Below, in pieces: positions 8,082 through 15,392 of a stretch of 64,000 bases of DNA. Within the stretch, counting starts at the first letter, position 1, and every line of letters starts with the position of its first letter. A program made the translations under genes and the position numbers. The DNA is taken from NCBI RefSeq assembly GCF_947498175.1, contig NZ_CANMJB010000002.1:248001-312000 (forward strand), written 5' to 3'. The DNA is from an uncultured Algimonas sp. Lineage in GTDB: Bacteria > Pseudomonadota > Alphaproteobacteria > Caulobacterales > Maricaulaceae. Under the pieces are notes generated by a model. It was not told the DNA's origin, did not search any database, and was given only the letters and a program-made list of their open reading frames with translations.

Positions 8082-8390
8082 ATGTCCGACACGACGACAC
8101 CGACGCCCGATGTGGGCGACATCATCGGCCAGCTGCAAGGCAAGCTGATCGCGCTGGGGCGGGCAGTGGACACGCTGCCCGCCAAGGAGATCGAGGCGAC
8201 CGCCAAGTCGATCAACCTACTCATCACCAGCCTGGAGAAGGCGGACGGCTATCTGCGCCGCCACGCCCCGCCCGCGCCGGGCGGCGGACTCAGCGCGCCG
8301 TCGCGGCTGGACCTGCTGCGCCGCATCAAGCGCATGGTGGAGAACGGCGTGCTCCGGGAATTGGACGAACCGGGGCGGACCGATGCATAG
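8082..8390 (+). CDS. GTA gp1-position protein, candidate small terminase subunit
   Basis: 102-residue mostly helical protein with a low-complexity N-terminus, a central amphipathic helix (about residues 18-52) and a C-terminal basic helix (LDLLRRIKRMVENGV). It has a GGGGAGA ribosome-binding site. It lies directly before the large terminase gene and overlaps it by eight bases, the position of gp1 in RcGTA, which acts as small terminase (TerS). The sequence alone carries no diagnostic motif that I can see, so the call rests on position, size and helical character. Confidence 0.55.
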   Translation: MSDTTTPTPDVGDIIGQLQGKLIALGRAVDTLPAKEIEATAKSINLLITSLEKADGYLRRHAPPAPGGGLSAPSRLDLLRRIKRMVENGVLRELDEPGRTDA

Positions 8391-9687
8391 CGGCCTTTCG
8401 ACCCGGCGGTTCCGGACCTCGGACCTGTCCCCGGAACACCGCGCCTATGTCGCGTCCAACTGGCACGGCTCGGCGCGGCCCGACCAGGTCGAACCGGACG
8501 ACCCCGACTGGGCCGTCTGGCTGGTGCTGGGCGGGCGCGGGTCGGGCAAGACGCGCACCGGCGCCGAATGGGTTCTGGACCGGGTCCGGCGCGGCGCGCG
8601 CCGCATCGCCCTGGTCGGGCCGACCCTGCACGATGCGCGCGAAGTCATGCTGGGCGGGCAGAGCGGGCTGATGCGCGTGGCGCAGGCCAATCTGCGTCCG
8701 CGGTTCGAGCCGACCCGGCGGCGCGTCGTCTTCCCCGACGACGACCACGGCCCGGGCGCCGTCGCGCACCTTTTTTCGGCGCATGAGCCGGACAGCCTTC
8801 GCGGCCCGCAATTCGATTGCGCCTGGGGCGACGAATTCTGTGCCTGGAAGGATCCGGACGCGGTGCTGTCCAATCTGCGGCTGGGCCTGCGCCTGAGCAC
8901 GAAGACGGGCGCCAGGCCGCGCCTGTGCCTGACGACCACGCCCAAGCCGGGCACCGCGCTCGACCGGCTGGCGGCGCAGTCCGGAACGCGGCTGGTGCGC
9001 TCGCGCACGCGCGACAATGCGGACCATCTCGCCCCCGGCTTCGTCGAACGGATGGAGGAGACGTACGGCGGCACGGCGCTGGGGCGCCAGGAACTGGACG
9101 GCGAGATCGTGCGCGACCATCCCGGCGCGGTCTTCGCCCGGACCGACATCGACGCGCACAGGGTCGCCGAAGCGCCGCCGCTGGACCGCATCCTCGTCGC
9201 GCTCGACCCGCCCGCCACGTCGGGCCCGAAGGCCGATGCGTGCGGGATCGTCGTCGCAGGCGCCGCGGGCCGGGGACGCAAGGCGCAGGCCTACGTCCTG
9301 CACGACGCCAGCGTGGCGGGCGCCACCCCGCAAGCCTGGGCGGAGCGCGCCGTCGCCGCCTACCGCGAATTCGGCGCCGAAGCGATCCTGGCCGAAACCA
9401 ATCAGGGTGGGGAGATGATCGAAGCGGTGATCCGCGAAGTCGGTCCCGACGTGCCGGTCCTGCGCCGCCATGCCCGCCGCTCCAAGCGTGGCCGCGCCGT
9501 GCCGGTGGGATTGCTCTATGCGCGCGGCCGGGTCCGTCACGTCGGCCGGATGGACGCGCTGGAGGACGAGCTGTGCAGCTTCGGCGGCCCCCACGCGTCG
9601 GGCAGTCCGGACCGGATGGACGCGCTGGTCTGGGCCGTGAGCGAGCTGTTGCTCGACCGGCCCGCGCCCAAGGTGCATCTGTTCTGA
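8383..9687 (+). CDS. GTA large terminase subunit (gp2)
   Basis: 434-residue DNA-packaging ATPase/nuclease. Walker A GGRGSGKT is at residues 50-57 and the Walker B acidic pair DE at 150-151 in the CAWGDEFCAW context typical of GTA/HK97-type TerL. A coupling-motif-like TTTPKP follows near residue 187. The RNase H-like nuclease half has Asp-rich ILVALDPPATSGPKAD and ILAETNQGG segments and a late PDRMDALVWA. Length and all motifs look intact, so the protein may still work. In a GTA it packages random host DNA into heads. Confidence 0.9.
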   Translation: MHSGLSTRRFRTSDLSPEHRAYVASNWHGSARPDQVEPDDPDWAVWLVLGGRGSGKTRTGAEWVLDRVRRGARRIALVGPTLHDAREVMLGGQSGLMRVAQANLRPRFEPTRRRVVFPDDDHGPGAVAHLFSAHEPDSLRGPQFDCAWGDEFCAWKDPDAVLSNLRLGLRLSTKTGARPRLCLTTTPKPGTALDRLAAQSGTRLVRSRTRDNADHLAPGFVERMEETYGGTALGRQELDGEIVRDHPGAVFARTDIDAHRVAEAPPLDRILVALDPPATSGPKADACGIVVAGAAGRGRKAQAYVLHDASVAGATPQAWAERAVAAYREFGAEAILAETNQGGEMIEAVIREVGPDVPVLRRHARRSKRGRAVPVGLLYARGRVRHVGRMDALEDELCSFGGPHASGSPDRMDALVWAVSELLLDRPAPKVHLF

Positions 9688-9699
9688 CGCGACCCCCCG

Positions 9700-9718
9700 T
9701 CCCGGGTCGGACCCGGGA
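9700..9718. repeat. short inverted repeat after the terminase gene
   Basis: TCCCGGGT-N3-ACCCGGGA begins 13 bases after the terminase stop. It forms a strong 8-bp stem but no T-run follows, so it is not a classical Rho-independent terminator. It could stabilise the 3' end of the mRNA or belong to the dispersed hairpin family seen elsewhere in the window. Confidence 0.5.
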
Positions 9719-9781
9719 TGGGAACGGACCGCTGTTTCGAGAGGGGACGGTCGCGCCCTGAACTTTCCGCCCGTCTCCTTA

Positions 9782-9797
9782 TTAACGTCGCATTTAC
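9782..9797 (+). promoter_or_regulatory. CtrA-box-like sequence upstream of the inserted gene
   Basis: TTAA-N7-TTTAC at 9782-9797 differs by one base from the CtrA consensus TTAA-N7-TTAAC. It lies 78 bases before the start of the 153-residue gene inside the GTA locus. CtrA controls GTA production in Rhodobacter, so the site is plausible, but one such match can occur by chance. Confidence 0.35.
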
Positions 9798-9874
9798 GCT
9801 GTTCGTGCAGGGCTGGACCGCATAAGGGGCTGGCCGCAGGATGCGTCCGGTAAGCAGGCATGGGGAGGCAAATC

Positions 9875-10336
9875 ATGATTGCACGCAAACGCAAGACGGC
9901 GGGGACCACCGACACGCGGCGGCAGATGGCCGAATTGCAGATCGAGCTGCGCGAGACCGACCGCGAGCTGGGCAAGCTCAACTGGGATCTGGCGACCGAA
10001 CTGATCCGCCTGTCGGACGAAACGAATGACCCCGCCGCCCTGATCGAAGCCGTCGAGGCCCTGCGCTCCGCCACCCGCTACTACACGTTCGAGGATGCGC
10101 CGCGCGAACACGCGCTGGTGCAGAAACGCCTCGCCGACACGTTGCTGGTCCTCGGCCAGCGCACGGACGACCGCGACGCTCTCGCCAGTGCCCGCGACGC
10201 CTATCGCGGCGCGATCACGCTGGCCTCGCTGCTGTCGGACGACGCGCTGCGCGAAGACCTGCGCGCGACCTACAAGATCACGCTGGCCCTGCTCGGCGAC
10301 GCGCCCAAGACGGCGCCTCTGTTCCGGGTGGCGTAG
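9875..10336 (+). CDS. helical-repeat (TPR-like) protein inserted between terminase and portal
   Basis: 153-residue protein, all helical by composition, with pairs of helices resembling tetratricopeptide repeats (for example DPAALIEAVEALRSATRYY and DRDALASARDAYRGAITLA). ATG 9875 is chosen because GGGGAGG lies seven bases before it; an in-frame GTG-type start at 9860 would be longer. No GTA gene of this kind is known to me at this place, where portal normally follows terminase closely. It is flanked by 187 and 455 bases of non-coding DNA, so it looks like a separate transcription unit. Function unknown; it may be an insertion or a later-recruited gene. Confidence 0.7.
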   Translation: MIARKRKTAGTTDTRRQMAELQIELRETDRELGKLNWDLATELIRLSDETNDPAALIEAVEALRSATRYYTFEDAPREHALVQKRLADTLLVLGQRTDDRDALASARDAYRGAITLASLLSDDALREDLRATYKITLALLGDAPKTAPLFRVA

Positions 10337-10461
10337 CGATCCGGCAAAGCCGCCGCGAGCGCCCCTGAGCGCTCTGAACACTCCGAATAAACGGACGGTG
10401 CGGACAGACGGCACATGCCCGGTCCGATGAACCGACCCTCCTCCGCGGCCTTGTCTCCAGA

Positions 10462-10497
10462 CCTCATCCCGGATCAATCCGGGATTAGGGGATGAGG
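10462..10497. repeat. dispersed hairpin, relative of the 3755 element
   Basis: A perfect inverted repeat ATCCCGGAT-N2-ATCCGGGAT (10466-10485) is nested in a second one, CCTCATCC (10462-10469) with GGATGAGG (10490-10497). The core is nearly the same as at 3755-3775 and 60891-60911. Confidence 0.65.
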
Positions 10498-10722
10498 GGG
10501 CGCGGGGCCGGGACGCGGGTCCGGCCCTGTTTCCACACAAGCGAAATGCTCTGACTGCTGGAGACGGCCGGTCGTCGGTCGGCTTTGCCGCGTGTCCCTT
10601 TTGATCCTGCTGGCGCTTGTCGCCGCTCGCAGCGTCCCTTCGATAATCCATCCTCGTTAATGCGTTTGGAAAATCCTGCGATAACAGACGCATGACGAAA
10701 AAACCGGGAAAAAGATCCGGGT

Positions 10723-10742
10723 TATAGGAAAGTGGTCCTATA
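10723..10742 (+). promoter_or_regulatory. perfect palindrome TATAGGA-N6-TCCTATA before the portal gene
   Basis: The halves at 10723-10729 and 10736-10742 are exact reverse complements. The second half runs into TATAAA, which could serve as a -10 element, and the portal start is 50 bases downstream. It shares both half-sites and spacing with 6863-6879 upstream of the gafY-like gene. A GafY-like activator or a dedicated repressor are the obvious candidates to bind it. Confidence 0.55.
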
Positions 10743-10791
10743 AAGAGTTTATCGCTGCTCAAAAGGTTTGGGCACGACAGGAACCTCTCTC

Positions 10792-11952
10792 ATGAAACTT
10801 CCCTTCACCGGGCGCGCCAGCGCGTCCGCGCCTTTTCCGCTGCCGGACGGACGAGCCGGCGAAACCAAATCCACCCCGCTGGTCGCGCTGGAACTGGCGC
10901 GCCAGGCGTCCTTCACCGCGCCGGACTTCGCCTCGCTCTGCCGCGAGGGGTTCGCGAACAATCCGGTCGTCTATCGCTGCGTGCGCATGATCGCCGAAAG
11001 CGCGGCGTCCGTCCCGCTGACCGGAGCGCAATTGCCCAATGGGGCGATGGAGGCGCTGGAGCGCTTCCACGGCTACCTGCAGGTCGCGGGCGCCGCCTAT
11101 CTGCAGGCGGTGGTCCTGGACGGCGACGTCGTGGCGCTGCGCGCCCTTCGGCCGGACACGGTCAAGGCGCTTGGCGACGCGCAGGGCCGCCCGGCCGGAT
11201 ACGAGGTCGCCGCCGACCTGTCCCGATCCAACAGGGGCCGCGCCGTTCACCGCCGCGATCCCCTGACCGGGCGCTGCGCGGTGATGGGGCTCGCCCTGTT
11301 CAATCCGATGGACGAGGCGAACGGCCAGTCGCCCCTGCGCGCCGCCGCGACCAGCGTGGACCTGCACAATCAGGGCACGCGCTGGGCCAAGGGGCTGCTC
11401 GACAATTCGGCGCGGCCGTCCGGGGCGCTCGTCTATGACGGGGCGGGGACGCTGACCCGCGAACAGCTGGAGTCGATGAAGGCCGAGCTGGAACAGGGCT
11501 TCACCGGTCCGGCGCGGGCCGGGCGGCCCATGGTGCTGGAAGGCGGGCTGGACTGGAAGACGATGGGGATGAGCCCGTCGGACATGGACTTCACGCAAGG
11601 CCGGCGGGAGGCGGCCAGAGACATCGCGCTGGCCTTCGGCGTGCCGCCCATGCTGCTCGGCATTCCGGGCGACAACACCTACGCCAACTATGCGGAGGCC
11701 AACCGCGCCTTCTGGCGGCAGACCGTGCTGCCGCTGGTCGCGCGCACGGCGCGGGCCCTGTCGGTGTGGCTGTCGGCGTTCGGAGAGGAGGCGGCGCTCT
11801 CGCCGGACCTCGACGCCGTGCCGGCCCTGTCGGGCGAACGCTCGGCGCTGTGGGCGCGGCTGGAGGCGGCGAGCTTCTTGGACGAAGACGAGCGCCGCGC
11901 CTTCGCGGGGCTGCCGCCTCATCCCAAACATAATGGGGGAACGATCCAATGA
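10792..11952 (+). CDS. GTA portal protein (gp3, HK97-type)
   Basis: 386-residue portal protein of the phage HK97 family, which would form the dodecameric DNA entry ring of the head. Typical segments are NPVVYRCVRMIAESAASVP near the N-terminus, DLHNQGTRWAKGLLDNSARPSGAL in the middle and RREAARDIALAFGVPPMLLGIPGD near residue 280. Length is that of GTA portals. ATG 10792 has AGGA nine bases upstream; a longer in-frame TTG start lies at 10768. It overlaps the next gene by ATGA. The reading frame is intact. Confidence 0.9.
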   Translation: MKLPFTGRASASAPFPLPDGRAGETKSTPLVALELARQASFTAPDFASLCREGFANNPVVYRCVRMIAESAASVPLTGAQLPNGAMEALERFHGYLQVAGAAYLQAVVLDGDVVALRALRPDTVKALGDAQGRPAGYEVAADLSRSNRGRAVHRRDPLTGRCAVMGLALFNPMDEANGQSPLRAAATSVDLHNQGTRWAKGLLDNSARPSGALVYDGAGTLTREQLESMKAELEQGFTGPARAGRPMVLEGGLDWKTMGMSPSDMDFTQGRREAARDIALAFGVPPMLLGIPGDNTYANYAEANRAFWRQTVLPLVARTARALSVWLSAFGEEAALSPDLDAVPALSGERSALWARLEAASFLDEDERRAFAGLPPHPKHNGGTIQ

Positions 11953-12185
11953 GCGGCGTGCGTCTGGAGCGCACGGTGACGCTCGGCCTGATCGCGACCG
12001 TCTTCCTGCAGACGGCGGGCGCCCTGATCTGGGTCGGGGCGGCGGAAGCGCGCATCGAGCAGCTGGAGCGCGAAGTCGAGACCAGCTGGGCGATCAGCGA
12101 ACGGCTCGCCCGGCTGGAGGGCGAAACGGCCGTCATGGCGCACACGCTGCGCCGCATCGAGGAGGCGCTCCACGATGCGGATTAG
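11949..12185 (+). CDS. small GTA membrane/coiled-coil protein (gp3.5 position)
   Basis: 78-residue protein with one hydrophobic helix (about residues 11-32) followed by a charged heptad-like segment (ARIEQLEREVETSWAISERL). It overlaps both neighbours (ATGA with portal, 11 bases with protease), as small orfs between portal and protease do in RcGTA-like clusters. No enzymatic motif is visible. Its role in particle formation is unknown. Confidence 0.7.
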   Translation: MSGVRLERTVTLGLIATVFLQTAGALIWVGAAEARIEQLEREVETSWAISERLARLEGETAVMAHTLRRIEEALHDAD

Positions 12186-12608
12186 CGGTTACGCGTCTCG
12201 CTTCGACGAGCGCGACGCGGGCGGGGACACGGTGCGGCGCGGGGCGTTCGCCGCCTCGCTGCTGTCGCGCTCCGGGGCGCTGCCCATGCTGTCGGACCAT
12301 CAGCGCCGGGTCGGCACCTGGACCCGCGTGGTCGAGGACGAGACGGGCCTGCGCGTCGAAGGCGAGGTCGAGGATGCCGCGCTGGCCCGGCTGATCCGGT
12401 CCGGCAAGGTCGGCGGCCTGTCCATCGGCTACCGCACGCGGCGGTCGAGGGACGGCCGGGCACGAGCCCGCCCACGCGCGAGCTGCTCGACCTGGATCTC
12501 TCCGAGGTCTCGGTCGTGGCCTTCCCGATGCTGGGCTCGGCCCGGATCGACAAGATGGTCGCGGCTCGCGCTCGGCGTCATGACGTCTCCGCTTCCGTCG
12601 CTCGCTGA
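12175..12608 (+). pseudogene. GTA prohead protease (gp4), frameshifted
   Basis: The N-terminal part from ATG 12175 has the HK97-type prohead protease pattern. The catalytic His is residue 42 (LSDHQRRVGTW) and the catalytic Ser residue 83 (GLSIGYRT). After RTRRSRDG the expected sequence RELLDLDLSEVSVVAFPML continues in another frame, which runs to a stop at 12606-12608; the original frame goes on as an arginine-rich nonsense tail to 12789, overlapping the next gene. The shift lies between about 12442 and 12477 and fits loss of one base. If real, the protease is truncated just after its catalytic Ser. Confidence 0.8.
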
Positions 12609-12703
12609 CGCGCGACGGATCGCAAGGGGACACCACAAGACATGTCCGCGCCTGAAGGCGCGGGCCACTCATCACACCCACACGCAACATAAAGGATATC
12701 CGC

Positions 12704-13954
12704 GTGACACATATCGAAACCAAAATGGCGACCCCGACCTTCTCGGAGGACTTCGCCGCCACGTTCGCCGCCTTCCGGCGCGCCAATGACGAACGCCTCG
12801 ACGAGATCGAGAAGAAGGCCGCCGCCGATCCCTTGCTCGACGCCAAGGTGGACCGGATCAACAAGCGGCTGGAGACGCTGTCCGTCAGCCTCTCGGCCCC
12901 GGGCGGGGCGCCCGCAGCCGAGCCTGAGTCCAAGACCGCCTGGTCGCGCTTCATCCGCACCGGCGACGAGGCCGCGCTGGGCGAATTCAAGTCGCTCTCC
13001 ACGGCGGACGGCCAAGGCGGCTTCGTCGCCCCCGTCGAGACCGAAAACCGCATCGACGCGGTGCGGCGCGATGCGGGGACAGGCTCAGCCTGGATAGCGG
13101 GGCCAACCCCGATCGCCGGACCGCCGCCCTCCTATGCGGGCGCGGCGCAGCTGCTCGCCTTCGACCTGCCGGACCGGGCCGGGATCACGGTCGGCGCGCT
13201 GCTGGATCCGTTCGAGCCGGTCACCGTGCGTTGGAACGGCCGGGAGGCGACGCTGGACGCGCCCGTGCGCATCGGCGCGACGCTGAGCGACCTGCCCGCC
13301 CGGCCCCCTCATCTTCGCGACCGCGGCACCGTTTTGGAGGTGCGCCTTCCAGGACTGGCCCTGGCCTCGCTGGAGGACGACGCCTTCCTGGCGGGCGGCA
13401 ACCGTTTCGCCGTGGAGACCGCGACCGGATGGGAGATAATCGCCGCGCGCGACGCCGTGCTGAGCGCCCCGCAGACCTACCGCCTGTCGCATTTGCTGCG
13501 CGGTCTGGACGGCAGCGACGCGTTCATGGACGGCGATGTGCCGCCGGGCGCGCGCATCCTCTGGCTGGTCGCGGGTCTGGTGACCCTATCGGGGGCGGAC
13601 GACTGGCGCGGGAGCACTGTCGAAGTCCTCGGGAAGACGGACCGGCGGGAGGCCCGCCCGGCGGAGCTGGTCTGGACGGACCGGAACGGCTGGCCGCTTT
13701 CGCCCGTTCATCCGCGCTGGAACGGCGCGGCGCTGTCCTGGACCGGGCGCGATTCAAGCTTCACGGACTGGACAGAGGACGCATCGCATCTGCGCTACCG
13801 CGTGCGCCTGGTCCGTGGCGGCGTGACGGAAACGATCGACACGGCGCTGACCGCACTGAGCGTTCAGCCGTTCGACCGGGCCGAAATCGTCCAGCTGGCA
13901 CCGGATGGCCGCGAGAGTCTTTTCCCGGCGGCGTTGAATGTGACGGGCGGGTGA
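12704..13954 (+). CDS. hybrid ORF: N-terminus of GTA major capsid (gp5) fused to C-terminus of host-specificity protein (gp15)
   Basis: 416-residue ORF made of two unrelated pieces. Residues 1-118 are the coiled-coil delta domain and mature start of an HK97-type capsid protein (AFRRANDERLDEIEKKAA..., then KSLSTADGQGGFVAPVETE). From about residue 126 the sequence is the C-terminal region of the GTA host-specificity/TIM-barrel-like protein (gp15 type): WEIIAARDAVL, LSHLLRGLDGSDAF, PLSPVHPRWNGAALSWTGR. The joint lies near 13055-13081. Most of capsid and all genes normally between gp5 and gp15 (head-tail adaptors, tape measure, tail proteins) are absent. The frame is kept across the joint. No particle can be built without a capsid gene, so this is a deletion remnant unless another copy exists elsewhere. 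Confidence 0.85.
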   Translation: MTHIETKMATPTFSEDFAATFAAFRRANDERLDEIEKKAAADPLLDAKVDRINKRLETLSVSLSAPGGAPAAEPESKTAWSRFIRTGDEAALGEFKSLSTADGQGGFVAPVETENRIDAVRRDAGTGSAWIAGPTPIAGPPPSYAGAAQLLAFDLPDRAGITVGALLDPFEPVTVRWNGREATLDAPVRIGATLSDLPARPPHLRDRGTVLEVRLPGLALASLEDDAFLAGGNRFAVETATGWEIIAARDAVLSAPQTYRLSHLLRGLDGSDAFMDGDVPPGARILWLVAGLVTLSGADDWRGSTVEVLGKTDRREARPAELVWTDRNGWPLSPVHPRWNGAALSWTGRDSSFTDWTEDASHLRYRVRLVRGGVTETIDTALTALSVQPFDRAEIVQLAPDGRESLFPAALNVTGG

Positions 13955-13968
13955 CTAAATAGGCCCCC

Positions 13969-14943
13969 ATGGCCACGAAGAATCCCTATGACCTGCTGGG
14001 CGTGAAGAAGACCGCGACGGACAAGGAGATCCGCTCGGCCTATCGCAAGCTCGCCAAGAAACTGCACCCGGACGTCAATCCCGATGATGAGGCCTCCGCC
14101 GAACGCTTCAAGGAGGTCACGGCCGCCTACAACCTGCTGTCCAACGAGGATCTGCGCAAGCAGTACGATACGGGCCAGATCGACGAACAGGGTCAGCAGA
14201 AGAACCCGTTCGCGGGGGCCGGCGGCTTCGGCCAGAGAGGGGGCAGCGGCGGGCCGGGGTTCGATACCGGCTTCGGCGGGTTCGAAGGCTTCGGCGCACG
14301 CGGCGGCGGCGGGACGCAGATGGGCCAGGACGAGATGTCGGATCTGTTCGGATCGCTGTTCGGCATGAATACGGGCCCGTTCGCGGGCGGAATGCGTGGC
14401 GGCATGAACCGGCCGCGCAAGGGGGCGGATGTCCAGTACACGGTCGCGCTCGACCTGTCCGAAGCGTTAAAAGGCGGAATGCGCCAATTGCCCAGCGGCA
14501 CCAAGGTCCGAATCCCGGCCGGCGTGCGCGATGGCCAGAGCCTGCGCGTGCGCGGCAAGGGCCAGCCCGGCGCGGGCGGCGGTCCGGCGGGCGACGCGTT
14601 GGTCAAGGTCTCGGTCAAGGACCATCCCAATCTGACGCGGCGCGGCGACGATCTGCATCTGCGCCTGCCGATCAGCCTGCACGAGGCGCTGAGCGGCGGC
14701 ACGGTCCGGCTCGACATGCCCAGCGGAGCGGTCAAGCTGAAGATCGCACCGGGCTCCAACACCGGCAAGAAGATGCGCCTGAAAGGCAAGGGTGCGCCCA
14801 GTGCGGGCAAGGGCAAGGCCCGCGGCAACCTGATCGTGGAGCTGGTCGTGACCTTGACGGAGGCCGAGCTGGACAAGGCGTCCGATATCGCCGGATCCCT
14901 GCCCGAAGAGGGCGGCGAGGGCCTGCGCGACGGGCTGATTTGA
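13969..14943 (+). CDS. DnaJ-family co-chaperone, CbpA-like (type B)
   Basis: 324-residue protein. The J domain occupies residues 1-65 with the HPD motif in LAKKLHPDVNPDD. Then comes a Gly/Phe-rich linker (about 75-140) and a C-terminal substrate-binding domain, without the CxxCxGxG zinc repeats of type A DnaJ. It would stimulate DnaK ATPase in the cytoplasm. It begins 15 bases after the GTA remnant but has its own conserved function and is not a GTA gene. Confidence 0.9.
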   Translation: MATKNPYDLLGVKKTATDKEIRSAYRKLAKKLHPDVNPDDEASAERFKEVTAAYNLLSNEDLRKQYDTGQIDEQGQQKNPFAGAGGFGQRGGSGGPGFDTGFGGFEGFGARGGGGTQMGQDEMSDLFGSLFGMNTGPFAGGMRGGMNRPRKGADVQYTVALDLSEALKGGMRQLPSGTKVRIPAGVRDGQSLRVRGKGQPGAGGGPAGDALVKVSVKDHPNLTRRGDDLHLRLPISLHEALSGGTVRLDMPSGAVKLKIAPGSNTGKKMRLKGKGAPSAGKGKARGNLIVELVVTLTEAELDKASDIAGSLPEEGGEGLRDGLI

Positions 14944-15046
14944 CGCGCGCGGACAGGGTTTGTCCCACGCAGATAGGGGTTGCTCAACACGGGGTAAACA
15001 CCGCATTCAGTCTTCGTTCAGAGGCCCGGTCCTACAGGCAATTCCC

Positions 15047-15349
15047 ATGACTCGCTCGACCTTCATAACCGCCGCGTTGCTGGCTCTGCTGAGCGCGACT
15101 CCCGCGCTGGCGGCCCCGCAATGGGACCGCCCCGGCGAACGTGCGTCCGCGCCGGCGGCGGCCAGCTGGCATGAAGCCCAGCGCGAGATCAGCCCGCAGG
15201 AGGCGCGGGCCATCGCCCTGCGCCGCGTCCCGGGCGGCGAAGTGGTCGATATCCGCCGTCTGCCGGACGCCTACCGCGTGCGCATCATCACCCGCGACGG
15301 CCGCGTGGTCGATATCGTGGTTGACGCCCGGACCGGCCGCGTCCGATAG
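15047..15349 (+). CDS. secreted PepSY-domain protein
   Basis: 100-residue protein with a clear signal peptide (MTRSTFITAALLALLSATPALA, cleavage after ALA). After it comes a PepSY-like domain: SPQEARAIALRRVPGGEVVDI, YRVRIITRDGRVVDIVVDARTG. PepSY proteins of this size often lie next to OmpR-type two-component systems and may modulate their periplasmic input. Here the response regulator starts 43 bases downstream on the same strand. ATG 15047 is chosen because the signal peptide starts there. Confidence 0.85.
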   Translation: MTRSTFITAALLALLSATPALAAPQWDRPGERASAPAAASWHEAQREISPQEARAIALRRVPGGEVVDIRRLPDAYRVRIITRDGRVVDIVVDARTGRVR

Positions 15350-15392
15350 CGGAGCCGGTGGGCGCCGACCCATCCCAACGCGGAGACCGTAC

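Larger units (their letters stand above)
10337..10791. other. 455-bp intergenic region before the portal gene
   Basis: No convincing gene is present on either strand. The region holds a dispersed hairpin at 10462-10497 and the TATAGGA palindrome at 10723-10742, and the last 130 bases are relatively AT-rich and promoter-like. The size is unusual for a GTA structural cluster, where these genes are normally almost contiguous. Confidence 0.6.

Noticed and set aside
9700-9718. Rho-independent terminator after terminase
   Set aside because: The stem is strong but no T-run follows, so it is listed only as an inverted repeat.
12450-12789. Arg-rich C-terminal extension of the prohead protease frame
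   Set aside because: It is the out-of-frame read after the frameshift. The conserved protease end lies in another frame ending at 12608.
12704-13954. Sequence assembly collapse as explanation of the capsid/gp15 joint
   Set aside because: No repeated sequence that would cause collapse was seen at the joint, and the frame is kept. It cannot be excluded without reads, so it is stated as the refuting test.
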